Shown here: in pieces, positions 7,835 through 15,468 of the stretch
Position numbering within the stretch: the first letter of the stretch is position 1
Layout of the letters: every line of letters begins with the position of its first letter
Source of the DNA: Rs1 sp029027825
Lineage (GTDB): Bacteria > Pseudomonadota > Gammaproteobacteria > Pseudomonadales > Balneatricaceae
Direction of reading: 5' to 3'
NCBI GenBank assembly: GCA_029027825.1
Contig: CP093399.1
Location: 2,728,001 to 2,792,000, forward strand
Length of the DNA: 64,000 bases
The notes under the pieces: generated by a model
What the model was told of the DNA's origin: nothing
The model's input: only the letters and a program-made list of their open reading frames with translations
Databases searched by the model: none
Position numbers and translations under genes: made by a program

Positions 7835-9479
7835 ATACATACTCCTTAAAAGGCTCTAAGCCTATTCTTTTAATCACATCGCGAAATGCTTCTTCTGCAA
7901 TGCGATGGGTGACAAAAACGTGCAGTATCTTGGCTACCGTATTTGCCACATCTCCCGCTGCTATCGCTTTACCGATGGTCTTTCCTATTGAAGCATCTGC
8001 TTTTGAACTTCCGCCTAAGGTGAACTGATAATAATTTTCACCTTTTCGGTCCACGCCTAAAATGCCAATATCCGCGACATGGTGGTGCCCGCAAGCATTG
8101 ATACAGCCGGACATATTTAATTGAATTTCCCCCAGATCATAGAGATAATCCAAATCATCAAATTTACGATTTATTTGATCGGCAATCGGCAGTGTTTCGG
8201 CATTTGCCAAGGCGCAAAACTCATAGCCAGGACAGCAAATCATGTCGGTTAATGTACCTATATTAGCTCTGGATAAATTAGCCTTGCTCAGTGCTTGCCA
8301 CAGAGTAAAAAGATCAGATATTTTGACGTCAGCAAGTACTAAATTTTGATCGTGGGTAGAGCGAATTTCACCAAAACTGTATTGATCAGCGAGATCAGCG
8401 ATCAAATCCATTTGGCTATCAGTGACATCCCCCGGTGGCAGCAAGTAAGGCTTTAAAGAAATAACCACAATGCGATAGCCATTGATCTTATGCTCTACAG
8501 TGTTGCGCTCATACCAGGCCTTAAAACTTTCATCTCGGAAAAAATCTGCCGATAGGTCGGTATATTTTGCCATTTTAAAGTCGTAGGCAGCCGGTAAAAA
8601 ATAGCCTTTGTATTTTTCAATCTCAGCGACACTCAAATGCAATTCGGAATCTTTGGTAAAACTTAACCACTCCTCTTCGACCAGCGCCACCATTTTTTCA
8701 ATGCCCAGCGCTTTCACTAAGATCTTAATTCTCGCTTTATACTTATTATCTCGCCGGCCATTTAAGTTATAAACCCTTAAAATCGCATCTAGATAGGAAC
8801 GCAAATGCTCTGCTGGTAAGAAATCTTTAATCACTTTACCTATCATCGGCGTGCGCCCTAAACCGCCGCCCACTAATACCTCAAAACCAACTTCACCTCG
8901 CTCATTTTTCAGCAAGTGCAAACCGATATCATGTACTTGTGAGGCGGCACGATCTTCGGGACCTCCAGTAACAGCAATTTTAAATTTACGAGGTAAGTAG
9001 GCAAATTCAGGGTGCAGTGTTGACCATTGGCGAATAATTTCACAGTAGGGACGCGGATCCTCAATTTCAGCACGGTGCACACCGGCATAAGGATCGGTTG
9101 TGGTATTGCGGATACAGTTACCTGACGTTTGAATAGCATGCATTTGCACTTGTGCTAATTCCGCTAAGATATCCGGCACTTCTTCTAGCTTAGGCCAGTT
9201 ATATTGGATGTTAGTTCTAGTGGTAAAATGCGCGTAATTGCGATCATATTTACGCGAAATATCCGATAATTTTCGCAATTGCACAGACGACATTAGCCCA
9301 TAGGGTATCGCAACACGTAGCATCGGTGCCTGGCGCTGTACGTATAAACCATTCATTAAACGCAGTGCCAAAAACTCATCTTCGGCGAGTGTTCCCGCTA
9401 AAAATCGATTGGTTTGATCGCGGTATTGCGCGACCCTCTGCTCGACCAATTGCTGGTCATCATTATTATATAAATACAT
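7818..9479 (-). CDS. cysI: Sulfite reductase, sirohaem/4Fe-4S subunit CysI
   Basis: CysI reduces sulfite to sulfide in six electrons in the cytoplasm. The 553-residue protein shows the nitrite/sulfite reductase fold twice: YAHFTTRTNIQYNW and QTSGNCIRNTTTDPYAG in the first half, and the cluster and sirohaem cysteines in the second half as CCPGYEFC followed by MSGCINACGHHH. GGLGRTPMIG is also conserved. No flavoprotein CysJ is nearby, so electrons may come from ferredoxin or another donor. The ATG at 9479 follows AGG with a suitable gap. It is the key enzyme of the minus-strand cysI-DUF934-cysH series and depends on sirohaem from the damaged cysG. Confidence 0.93.
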   Translation of the reverse strand: MYLYNNDDQQLVEQRVAQYRDQTNRFLAGTLAEDEFLALRLMNGLYVQRQAPMLRVAIPYGLMSSVQLRKLSDISRKYDRNYAHFTTRTNIQYNWPKLEEVPDILAELAQVQMHAIQTSGNCIRNTTTDPYAGVHRAEIEDPRPYCEIIRQWSTLHPEFAYLPRKFKIAVTGGPEDRAASQVHDIGLHLLKNERGEVGFEVLVGGGLGRTPMIGKVIKDFLPAEHLRSYLDAILRVYNLNGRRDNKYKARIKILVKALGIEKMVALVEEEWLSFTKDSELHLSVAEIEKYKGYFLPAAYDFKMAKYTDLSADFFRDESFKAWYERNTVEHKINGYRIVVISLKPYLLPPGDVTDSQMDLIADLADQYSFGEIRSTHDQNLVLADVKISDLFTLWQALSKANLSRANIGTLTDMICCPGYEFCALANAETLPIADQINRKFDDLDYLYDLGEIQLNMSGCINACGHHHVADIGILGVDRKGENYYQFTLGGSSKADASIGKTIGKAIAAGDVANTVAKILHVFVTHRIAEEAFRDVIKRIGLEPFKEYVYATSH

Positions 9480-9631
9480 AATTTTTGCCTATATTTGCGG
9501 CATAAGCCACGCTTGCTCGGTTCTTTTTTTAGACTTTTACTACCCGGATCTCCCTGATCAAAGTTCAGCGAAGCAAGAGTCACTACTGATCTAAACACGG
9601 TACTTATTATTAAGATTATAAATTCTTGCTT

Positions 9632-10414
9632 TTAGGAGAGTAAAAAGTGCCCACCAATCAGCATCAATACCGTCCCTATCACCGGTTGCATCACCGAAGT
9701 TGATAGCTTTACACCGTAGTAACTGCCAATAAATACCCCGGGTAATGAGCCGACTAGCAAATAAAACAATAAATTCAAATCAACACTGCCCATACTGTAG
9801 TGACCCACTCCCGCCACGGTGGTCAACACCACGGCATGTAATAAATCGGTACTGACGATCTCGGGCATTTTCATTTTTGGATAGCAGACAATCAATAGAG
9901 CGGTACCCAGCGCACCGGCCCCTACTGACGATAATGTCACCAGCCCACCTAATCCAAAACCAGCCAGGACAGTGACCAGAGGTCGGTACTTAGCAAGTGC
10001 TCTAAAGGAGCTTTGACCTGCCATTTTAGTGCTAAAGCGCTGGATTCTAGATCTTAAAAAAACCGCCACTGAAGTTAGTAGTAATGACACTCCCAACAAG
10101 GTATTAATCAGCGCTTCAACTTTTGCCAAACTTTCTAGCTGCTGTAAATAATTAAGCGTCAACCAACTGGCGGGGAAACTCCCGACCAACATCAGTAAAA
10201 CCACCGGGAAATTAATCATTTTTTGCCGGTAGTAGTTAATCACACCACCGCATTTGGTAATGGCTGCATACAGTAAATCGGTACTAACCGCGACGACCAG
10301 TGGTACTTTAAAAATAACGATAAGTACCGGAGTCATCAGCGCACCTCCACCGATACCGGTTAAACCAACTAATAGGCCGACGATAAAACCCGCTAAGCTA
10401 TAATATAAATCCAT
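9632..10414 (-). CDS. TauE/SafE family sulfite/anion exporter
   Basis: This 260-residue membrane protein has the two-fold repeat of the TauE/SafE family: GFIVGLLVGLTGIGGGALMTPVL in the first half and AGFGLGGLVTLSSVGAGALGTALL in the second, each followed by STDLLYA / STDLLHA. About eight hydrophobic helices are visible. The family exports sulfite, sulfoacetate or related anions across the inner membrane. Its position just upstream of cysI suggests sulfite export or sulfate-related transport; the direction and substrate are inference. The ATG at 10414 begins MDLYYSLAGF; a TTG at 10432 is less likely. Confidence 0.88.
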   Translation of the reverse strand: MDLYYSLAGFIVGLLVGLTGIGGGALMTPVLIVIFKVPLVVAVSTDLLYAAITKCGGVINYYRQKMINFPVVLLMLVGSFPASWLTLNYLQQLESLAKVEALINTLLGVSLLLTSVAVFLRSRIQRFSTKMAGQSSFRALAKYRPLVTVLAGFGLGGLVTLSSVGAGALGTALLIVCYPKMKMPEIVSTDLLHAVVLTTVAGVGHYSMGSVDLNLLFYLLVGSLPGVFIGSYYGVKLSTSVMQPVIGTVLMLIGGHFLLS

Positions 10415-10826
10415 GCCACCGCTACTACACAATCACAACACTAAAATGGTACGCCTAATTGCTGGGCCAACTCATGACAGTATTTATTTGAATAATTAAT
10501 TTCGAGATAGCTTAAAGTAAACTTTTTATAACTCAAAATATCATTTTATACTTTTGTTATTCCATTTGGTTATTAGAAAGCATAAGTAATAGCTCTTAGC
10601 AAGCTACCAGAATAATGGAACCACCCCCTCTAATAACTTTTCGTTATATTAAAATCTCTTTTTATTCTTTTTATTCTTTTTGATTTTTTGCAATAATGCT
10701 CCTCTCAAACAGAAACGATAGAAATTTCAGATCTGCTAGGAACAATGTTTAAAAGTGCCATAAGCCAATTAGCTTACTTAACCGACTCCATGCAGATAAT
10801 TTCTACGATGATCATATTCACACTCA
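10415..10826. other. Intergenic region between divergent tauE and cysD
   Basis: No gene is visible. The region is AT-rich, with a tract of repeated TTTTTATTC units at about 10660-10690 that could hold the cysD promoter and regulator sites, but I cannot identify a definite CysB site. Its right end abuts MITE copy 3. Confidence 0.5.
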
Positions 10827-10965
10827 GAGAGCTCTGCATAACGTTGCGAGCGAAGGTAAGACAAGGAAAAAAACGGCGAGATAGCGGAATTTACTGGTGT
10901 AAATGAGCATATTGAGCCGGTTTTTAACGCCGTATTACCGAGCGCAGTAGTTATGCAGAGGTCTC
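10827..10965 (+). mobile_element. MITE copy 3 (139 bp), orientation A, in the cysD leader
   Basis: The ends are GAGAGCTCTGCATAACGTT and GTTATGCAGAGGTCTC (right end written TAGTTATGCAGAGGTCTC). The flanking bases ACTCA and ACTAT agree at three of five positions, so the target duplication has decayed or is absent. This is one of the shorter copies and lacks the internal TACCCC...GGGTA block seen in copies 5 and 6. It ends 24 bases before the cysD start codon, so it must be transcribed in the cysD leader if the promoter lies to its left. Confidence 0.9.
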
Positions 10966-10989
10966 ACTATTAAAGTACGGGAAAGCACA

Positions 10990-11904
10990 ATGGCCTTATC
11001 GATGAGAAAACTCACCCACCTCAAGCAGCTAGAAGCAGAGAGCATTCAGATTTTTCGCGAAGTCGCCGCTGAGTTTAATAATCCGGTTATGCTGTACTCC
11101 GTAGGGAAAGACTCAGCGGTGATGTTGCACCTCGCCAAAAAAGCCTTTTTCCCAGGCACTCCGCCCTTTCCCTTGCTCCACGTGGACACCACTTGGAAAT
11201 TTAAGGAAATGATTGAATTTCGCGACAAAATGGCCAAACAATCGGGGATGGAATTAATCGTTCACATCAACCAAGATGGTGTGGATATGGGCATAAACCC
11301 TTTTGTCCACGGCTCTAGCAAGCACACCGATATCATGAAGACTCAAGGGCTCAAACAAGCACTGAATAAGTACAAATTTGATGCCGCATTTGGTGGAGCT
11401 CGCCGCGACGAAGAAAAATCACGGGCCAAGGAGCGAATATTTTCATTTCGCGACCCTAATCACCGCTGGGATCCTAAAAATCAACGCCCTGAATTGTGGA
11501 ACATATTCAATACCACCGTCGAAAAAGACGAGAGTATCCGGGTATTTCCCCTTTCCAACTGGACAGAGTTGGATATTTGGCAGTATATCTACCTTGAGAG
11601 TATTCCCATTGTGCCGCTCTATCTATCCGCACCTAGGCCCGTTGTCGAACGCGACGGAATGACGATTATGGTTGATGATGAGCGCCTGCCACTAAAAGAA
11701 GGTGAAGTACCGGTGCTCAAAAACATTCGCTTTAGAACGTTAGGTTGCTACCCATTAACTGGGGCAGTGGAGTCAGATGCCGATAATTTACAGCAAATCA
11801 TTCAGGAGATGCTGCTCACTAAAACCTCGGAAAGACAGGGTAGAGCAATCGATCACGACGGCGCTGGCTCCATGGAGCTTAAAAAAATGGAAGGCTATTT
11901 TTAA
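10990..11904 (+). CDS. cysD: Sulfate adenylyltransferase subunit 2
   Basis: CysD is the catalytic subunit of ATP sulfurylase, making APS from ATP and sulfate; CysN supplies GTP energy. The 304-residue protein is normal length. It has the PP-loop SVGKDSAVMLHLA near residue 38, the HVDTTWKFKEMIEFRD segment, FGGARRDEEKSRAKER, FPLSNWTELDIWQYI and RTLGCYPLTGAVES, all typical. The ATG at 10990 follows GGGAAAG. The leader carries MITE copy 3. cysN lies 332 bp downstream, an unusually wide gap for this pair. Confidence 0.95.
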   Translation: MALSMRKLTHLKQLEAESIQIFREVAAEFNNPVMLYSVGKDSAVMLHLAKKAFFPGTPPFPLLHVDTTWKFKEMIEFRDKMAKQSGMELIVHINQDGVDMGINPFVHGSSKHTDIMKTQGLKQALNKYKFDAAFGGARRDEEKSRAKERIFSFRDPNHRWDPKNQRPELWNIFNTTVEKDESIRVFPLSNWTELDIWQYIYLESIPIVPLYLSAPRPVVERDGMTIMVDDERLPLKEGEVPVLKNIRFRTLGCYPLTGAVESDADNLQQIIQEMLLTKTSERQGRAIDHDGAGSMELKKMEGYF

Positions 11905-11922
11905 GCCCTAGCATAGCTATAT

Positions 11923-11975
11923 ACCTGAATCCGTCACCTAAACCGTGACTTGAGGGTGGATTATGAGCGCAAGCA
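11923..11975 (+). repeat. Second repeat family, diverged copy between cysD and cysN
   Basis: The segment ACCTGAATCCGTCACC followed by GTGACTTGAGGGTGG resembles the start of the repeats at 14056 and 24821 and contains the short inverted pair GTCAC/GTGAC. The match is partial. The rest of the 332-bp gap (11976-12236) contains no gene or terminator that I can support. Confidence 0.45.
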
Positions 11976-12236
11976 ATTGGTTGCACTGCATAATTCAGAA
12001 ACATTAACTGCAAATTTATATGCGCCCTGTTCCCGCTAAATAAATGCATCTATGCATAAAGCCCCTAGATTCAGTGCGTTACTCTGCTCTAAAATTTCAC
12101 CGATGATAGAGCAGTTTCATCAATACCTGCTGCGTTAGAACTTTTTTATAGAAATAGATATCGACAGCATTTTGTATTTTTTAGCGCGTATTTCACGTTA
12201 CTAAAAATCTACAAAGATTAAAAAATTGGAAGTATC

Positions 12237-13928
12237 ATGAGCCATCAGTCAGAACTTATCAGTAAAGATATTGAAAGCTACTTACACAAACATGAGAACA
12301 AGGAACTGTTGCGATTTTTAACCTGCGGAAGTGTCGACGACGGTAAATCAACATTAATTGGCCGCTTATTACACGATTCAAAAATGATCTATGAAGATCA
12401 GCTAGCGGCAATCAAAAAAGTCAATGCCTCGGTAGGTAATGCCGGAGATGAGCTAGATCTAGCCTTACTGGTAGACGGTTTACAGGCAGAGCGTGAACAG
12501 GGCATCACTATTGATGTTGCCTATCGGTATTTTTCGACCGATAAGCGAAAATTTATTATTGCCGACACTCCGGGTCACGAACAATACACCCGCAATATGG
12601 CGACCGGTGCCTCAAACTGTAGCTTGGCTATTATTTTAATCGATGCACGTTTCGGTATTCAAGTACAAACCAAACGACACAGTTTTATCACCAGCAAACT
12701 CGGCATCCAGCACACTATCGTGGCCATCAACAAAATGGACTTGGTAGATTTTGATGAACAGCGTTTTGCAGAAATTAAAGCCGACTATCTTGAGTTTGCC
12801 AGCCAGTTACAGCAAACTGATTTACAGTTCATCCCGATGTCTGCCTTAAAAGGCGACAATGTGGTCAACCAATCCAAGCATATGCCCTGGTACTCAGGTG
12901 AGACCTTAATTCAAACCTTGGAGAACGTCAAACTTAGCACTGATCACAATTTTGAGAAGTTAAGATTCCCGGTACAATACGTTAACCGACCCAATTTAAA
13001 CTTTAGAGGCTACTGTGGCACGATCACCTCTGGAGTGATAAGAGTTGGTGATGAAATTACGGTACTCCCCTCCAAAAAGAAGTCTAAGGTTGCCTCTATT
13101 GTAACTTTTGATGGCGAACTTGAAGAAGCTTTCCCACCGATGTCGGTCACGCTCACTTTAGAAGATGAAATTGACATCTCGCGCAGTGACATTATCACTC
13201 ACACTAAAGATCATATTCAAACTAGCGACAGAATCGCTGCGACTTTAGTCTGGATGTCAGAAAAACCACTCAGCATTGGCAGCACTTACGATATTAAATT
13301 GCTGACCGGGCGCGTCGCTGGTTCAGTGGTTAATATTGTGCATAAAATTGACGTTAACACTTTGCAAAAACTCCCCAGTCACAAGCTATTATTGAACGAA
13401 ATAGCACTGTGTGAGATAAAGCTAGAGCGACCGATTATCGCCGACACTTATCAGCAGCTTCCAGCGACTGGATCATTCATCATCATAGATCGTTTTAGCA
13501 ATGCCACTGTTGCCGCCGGGATGATTGAATACATTGTGTCAGAAACAACTGCTGACCAGCAGCAAATAGTCAGTCAATCGCAGTATAGCGCCAGTCAAAA
13601 AGCCCAGCGCTTTGGCCAAAAACCGGCGATTATCAGCTTTAAGGCAAGCGATCAATTAAGCCTTAAACAAGCCATCTATAGTTTGGAGAAAAGGCTTATA
13701 GATGAAGGCCGAGCAGTGGCGACGTTACTGGATAGCACAGCGGGAAACTCGACATCGATGAGCACTGCCGCCCAAGCTAATTTATTAGTCGCTAATGGAT
13801 TGATCGTACTGAGCTGCGAAAGTGATGATTTACAAAGTGATTACTGCTTCGATCTTTGTAGTGAAGCCATTGATTATGCGCGAATTGAGCAATTTATTAC
13901 AGATTTGCATGATTATAATCTGATATAA
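12237..13928 (+). CDS. cysN: Sulfate adenylyltransferase subunit 1 with a vestigial APS kinase-like tail
   Basis: CysN is the GTPase subunit of ATP sulfurylase. Residues 1-450 contain the expected GTPase motifs: GSVDDGKSTLIGRLLHD, the DGLQAEREQGITIDVAYRYF switch, DTPGHEQYTRNMATGAS and NKMD. At 563 residues the protein is longer than E. coli CysN (475) but shorter than CysNC fusions (about 630). The tail (about 450-563) aligns with APS kinase: KPAIISFKAS at the first strand, YSLEKRLIDEGRAVATLLDS, then TAAQANLLVANGLIVLS. The P-loop GLSGSGKST is replaced by KASDQLSLK and the DGDN motif is gone, so it should lack kinase activity. No cysC is in the window. GGAAG precedes the ATG. Confidence 0.92.
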   Translation: MSHQSELISKDIESYLHKHENKELLRFLTCGSVDDGKSTLIGRLLHDSKMIYEDQLAAIKKVNASVGNAGDELDLALLVDGLQAEREQGITIDVAYRYFSTDKRKFIIADTPGHEQYTRNMATGASNCSLAIILIDARFGIQVQTKRHSFITSKLGIQHTIVAINKMDLVDFDEQRFAEIKADYLEFASQLQQTDLQFIPMSALKGDNVVNQSKHMPWYSGETLIQTLENVKLSTDHNFEKLRFPVQYVNRPNLNFRGYCGTITSGVIRVGDEITVLPSKKKSKVASIVTFDGELEEAFPPMSVTLTLEDEIDISRSDIITHTKDHIQTSDRIAATLVWMSEKPLSIGSTYDIKLLTGRVAGSVVNIVHKIDVNTLQKLPSHKLLLNEIALCEIKLERPIIADTYQQLPATGSFIIIDRFSNATVAAGMIEYIVSETTADQQQIVSQSQYSASQKAQRFGQKPAIISFKASDQLSLKQAIYSLEKRLIDEGRAVATLLDSTAGNSTSMSTAAQANLLVANGLIVLSCESDDLQSDYCFDLCSEAIDYARIEQFITDLHDYNLI

Positions 13929-14055
13929 TAATCACGGCGCTGTGGCACAGCGGCTAACAGTCGATTAGTCATCCGTTAGTTGAGCTAGCCCCGCGCCAGT
14001 GACCGATTATGTAAAACCGTGCAAGCTGCAGTTTTTCGGTCTATTCTTGTTCAAT

Positions 14056-14125
14056 ACCTGAATCAGTGACTTCCAAGTGGTGCATAGCATCAGCTCTCGG
14101 TCACTATCAAGCCACGGATTCAAGT
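14056..14125. repeat. Imperfect inverted repeat, second repeat family
   Basis: The left arm ACCTGAATCAGTGACTT (14056-14072) and right arm AAGCCACGGATTCAAGT (14109-14125) pair at 14 of 17 positions. The left half recurs at 24821 between nrdB and nrdA. It lies in the 359-bp gap between cysN and rnfA, which otherwise holds no gene. It could be a REP-like element. Confidence 0.6.
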
Positions 14126-14137
14126 CAGATACACAAA

Positions 14138-14168
14138 AGACCTCTAAGAAGACTACTTCTTTAGGTCT
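14138..14168. other. Hairpin upstream of rnfA, possible MITE-end remnant
   Basis: AGACCTCTAAGAA (14138-14150) pairs with TTCTTTAGGTCT (14157-14168) across a six-base loop. No T-run follows, so it is not a standard terminator. The outer bases resemble the two MITE ends (GAGACCTCT and AGGTCTC) placed almost back to back, which suggests, weakly, an internally deleted element. Confidence 0.4.
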
Positions 14169-14287
14169 CATAATAATTAAATAATTCTTATTAATATAAA
14201 TGACAGCGCAGTTAATTGAAGAAAATTTAATCGATTGCGTATATTAAGAAAAAGCTATGTGACAGATAGCTAACTGGAAATAGCCGT

Positions 14288-14869
14288 ATGAGCGACTTTT
14301 TACTAATACTAGTTAGTACTGTTTTAGTTAATAATTTTGTGTTGGTGCAATTCTTAGGATTATGCCCTTTTATGGGCGTGTCCAACAAGCTAGAAACAGC
14401 GATGGGCATGTCTCTAGCCACCACTTTTGTACTGACCATCTCCTCAGTGTGTAGCTATTTAGTCCACCAATACTTATTAATCCCCTTTTCCCTCACTTAC
14501 ATGAAGACCATTGCCTTTATACTGGTCATCGCCGTTGTCGTGCAATTTACCGAAATGGTGGTGCGCAAAACCAGCCCAATGCTACATAAAGTTTTAGGCA
14601 TATTTTTACCCCTGATCACCACCAACTGCGCGGTGCTAGGGGTCGCGTTATTGAATATCAAAAAAATGAACAGCTTCATGGAATCGATCGTCTTTGGTTT
14701 CGGCGCAGCTGTTGGTTTCTCTATGGCATTAATTCTGTTTTCGGCAATCCGCGAACGAATTGCCGTGGCCGATGTGCCCAGCCCCTTTAAAGGCGCCGCG
14801 ATAGGCATGGTGACCGCGGGCTTAATGTCACTGGCATTTTTAGGCTTCACAGGGCTAGTGCAGATATGA
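14288..14869 (+). CDS. rnfA: Electron transport complex subunit RnfA
   Basis: RnfA is an inner-membrane subunit of the Rnf (Rsx) complex, which couples ferredoxin and NAD redox chemistry to ion transport. The 193-residue protein has six hydrophobic helices and family blocks LVSTVLVNNFVLVQFLGLCPF, LGIFLPLITTNCAVLGVALL and FGFGAAVGFSMALILFSAIRER. The two conserved cysteines in LGLCPF and TNCAV match those proposed to hold an intramembrane iron-sulfur site with RnfE. The ATG at 14288 follows GGAAATAG. It opens a six-gene operon and overlaps rnfB by four bases (ATGA). Confidence 0.95.
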   Translation: MSDFLLILVSTVLVNNFVLVQFLGLCPFMGVSNKLETAMGMSLATTFVLTISSVCSYLVHQYLLIPFSLTYMKTIAFILVIAVVVQFTEMVVRKTSPMLHKVLGIFLPLITTNCAVLGVALLNIKKMNSFMESIVFGFGAAVGFSMALILFSAIRERIAVADVPSPFKGAAIGMVTAGLMSLAFLGFTGLVQI

Positions 14870-15468
14870 TCAGTATTGTGATGTCGGTGCTGGTACTGCT
14901 CGGATTAGCGGTGCTATTTGGTTTGATATTAGGTTTTTCCTCGATCAAATTTCACGTTGCAGGCAATCCAATTGTCGATCAAATAGACGGCATTTTGCCA
15001 CAAACTCAATGTGGCCAATGCGGGCACCCTGGCTGTAGGCCTTACGCTGAAAGCATTGCCAATGGTGAGGCGATTAACAAGTGCCCTCCCGGCGGACAGG
15101 CAACTATCGAGGCCCTCGCCGATCTGCTAGATGTGGAAGTATTAGAACTGGATGGCGAACACGCTGACATCCCCATTAAAACAGTCGCATACATTCGAGA
15201 AGATGAATGTATCGGCTGCACTAAGTGCATTCAAGCTTGTCCAGTAGACGCGATTTTAGGTGCGGCAAAACAAATGCACACGGTGATTATCGACGAGTGC
15301 ACTGGCTGCGATTTATGTGTAGCACCCTGCCCGGTTGACTGTATCGATATGCTACCGATTGCAAGCAACATCACTAATTGGAAATGGCAAGCACCGGCCG
15401 ATCCACAGCAAGTTTTTCAACAAATTATAGCGACGGATAAACGCCCTGAAGTGGAGCTGCAATCTTAA
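14866..15468 (+). CDS. rnfB: Electron transport complex subunit RnfB
   Basis: RnfB is the membrane-anchored ferredoxin-like subunit that takes electrons into the Rnf complex. The 200-residue protein has an N-terminal helix (VLVLLGLAVLFGLILGF), a first cluster motif CGQCGHPGCRPY...KCPPGG, then two 4Fe-4S ferredoxin motifs CIGCTKCIQACPVDAI and CTGCDLCVAPCPVDCI. Length and order are normal. Its start overlaps the rnfA stop (ATGA) and its TAA overlaps the rnfC ATG (TAATG), so the genes are translationally coupled. Confidence 0.95.
   Translation: MISIVMSVLVLLGLAVLFGLILGFSSIKFHVAGNPIVDQIDGILPQTQCGQCGHPGCRPYAESIANGEAINKCPPGGQATIEALADLLDVEVLELDGEHADIPIKTVAYIREDECIGCTKCIQACPVDAILGAAKQMHTVIIDECTGCDLCVAPCPVDCIDMLPIASNITNWKWQAPADPQQVFQQIIATDKRPEVELQS

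Noticed and set aside
14497..14850. Antisense ORF inside rnfA
   Set aside because: It is a shadow of the conserved rnfA gene without recognisable content.
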